From NCBI RefSeq assembly GCF_026340465.1, contig NZ_JAPEPC010000001.1:2669501-2733500 (forward strand): a stretch of 64,000 nucleotides of DNA, written 5' to 3'. The DNA comes from Streptomyces sp. NBC_01306 (GTDB taxonomy: Bacteria; Actinomycetota; Actinomycetes; Streptomycetales; Streptomycetaceae). The translations under genes were made by a program, and so were the position numbers. The notes beneath the pieces are model-generated. The model was not told where the DNA came from and made no database searches. It saw only the letters and a program-made list of their open reading frames with translations. Below are positions 63,569-64,000 of this stretch, piece after piece. Within the stretch, counting starts at the first letter, position 1. Each line of letters begins with the position of its first letter.

Positions 63569-64000
63569 GTGAAGGGCACCAGTGAGCAGCGGACAGGGGT
63601 CCTGAACGGCGCTGCGGCGTATGTGCTGTGGGGGCTCGTCCCGATGTTCTGGCCGCTGCTCAAGCCGTCCGGCGCCATGGAGATCCTGGCCCACCGCATG
63701 GTGTGGTCCCTGGGCGTCGTCCTGATCGCGCTGCTGGTGATGCGGCGCTGGGCCTGGCTCGGCGAGCTGCTCCGTACGCCCCGCAAGCTGGGGCTCGTGG
63801 CCATCGCCGCGTCGGTCATCAGCGTCAACTGGGGCGGCTACATCTGGGCCGTGAACAACGGTCAGGTCGTCGAGGCCTCGCTCGGCTACTTCATCAACCC
63901 GCTGGTCACCATCGCGATGGGTGTCCTGCTGCTCGGTGAACGGCTGCGGCCCGCCCAGTGGGCCGCCGTCGGCACCGGCGCGGTGGCCGTGCTGGTCCTG
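63569..64000 (+). CDS. rarD: RarD/EamA-family transporter (3' end outside window)
   Basis: The first 144 codons start at a GTG at 63569 with GGGGAGG upstream. The sequence KGTSEQRTGVLNGAAAYVLW begins the first helix; LAHRMVWSL and SVNWGGYIWAVNNGQVVEAS and GYFINPLVTIAMGVLLLGE are typical of RarD. The family exports amino acids or small metabolites. The gene runs off the right end. Confidence 0.9.
   Translation, partial: MKGTSEQRTGVLNGAAAYVLWGLVPMFWPLLKPSGAMEILAHRMVWSLGVVLIALLVMRRWAWLGELLRTPRKLGLVAIAASVISVNWGGYIWAVNNGQVVEASLGYFINPLVTIAMGVLLLGERLRPAQWAAVGTGAVAVLVL

Overview
The window looks like core chromosome of a Streptomyces or close relative. GC content is very high, with strong G/C preference at third codon positions; GTG and TTG starts are common; genes are short-spaced and often overlap by 1-4 bp; and the gene order (str operon, rpoBC, rplJL, rplKA, nusG-secE, aspC, add, murB, reduced nuo cluster, kor) matches what I remember of Streptomyces. 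I could not run a database search, so homology calls rest on motifs and recalled family features.

Layout: (1) 3-428, the 3' end of an unrecognised gene. (2) 572-5155, the str operon on the minus strand (rpsL-rpsG-fusA-tuf) with a visible promoter and leader hairpins. (3) 5320-12640, a plus-strand island of six genes between the str operon and rpoC: a cAMP-receptor-like regulator with a TTA codon, a class III nucleotide cyclase with intact catalytic residues, a STAND-like NTPase with helical repeats, an SPFH-like coiled-coil protein, a three-helix membrane protein resembling the Pycsar effector family (DUF5706), and an M48 metalloprotease. The cyclase ends, and the NTPase begins, with nearly the same 26-residue glycine-rich motif, which recalls bacterial amyloid signalling pairs. 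This is the main candidate for an undescribed system. (4) 12741-25227, transcription and translation core on the minus strand: rpoC, rpoB, rplL, rplJ, rplA, rplK, nusG, secE, tRNA-Trp. (5) 25521-33813, aspC, an adenosine-deaminase-family gene, a TetR/reductase divergent pair, murB, an MFS exporter with its TetR repressor, and paired MaoC-type dehydratases. (6) 33982-39988, rpmG, tRNA-Met, tRNA-Thr, an amidohydrolase with altered catalytic residues, an MFS gene, an NAD(P)-binding protein, a GyrI-like protein, tRNA-Tyr and yajQ. (7) 40310-43987, ogt-alkB DNA repair pair, small membrane proteins, htpX-yccF and mscL. (8) 44148-54654, a ten-gene complex I-like operon nuoABCHIJKLMN without D, E, F and G, whose subunits carry repeat-expanded tails. 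(9) 54878-58538, two duplicated sensor kinases and a NarL-type regulator. (10) 58823-61901, korAB, a ferredoxin-dependent 2-oxoacid oxidoreductase that could supply electrons to the reduced nuo complex. (11) 62032-64000, an HxlR/quinone-reductase divergent pair and the start of rarD.

How it works together: most of the window is housekeeping (ribosome, RNA polymerase, secretion, cell wall, respiration). The island at 5320-12640 appears to be one transcription unit after the regulator gene. A CRP-like box sits directly before the cyclase, suggesting a cyclic-nucleotide loop. The cyclase product would be the natural signal for the membrane effector, and the shared glycine motif would physically link cyclase and NTPase. 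No CRISPR array, insertion sequence, prophage or rRNA operon was seen. Long ORFs antisense to rpoC, rpoB, fusA and nuo are GC-skew shadows and were left out.
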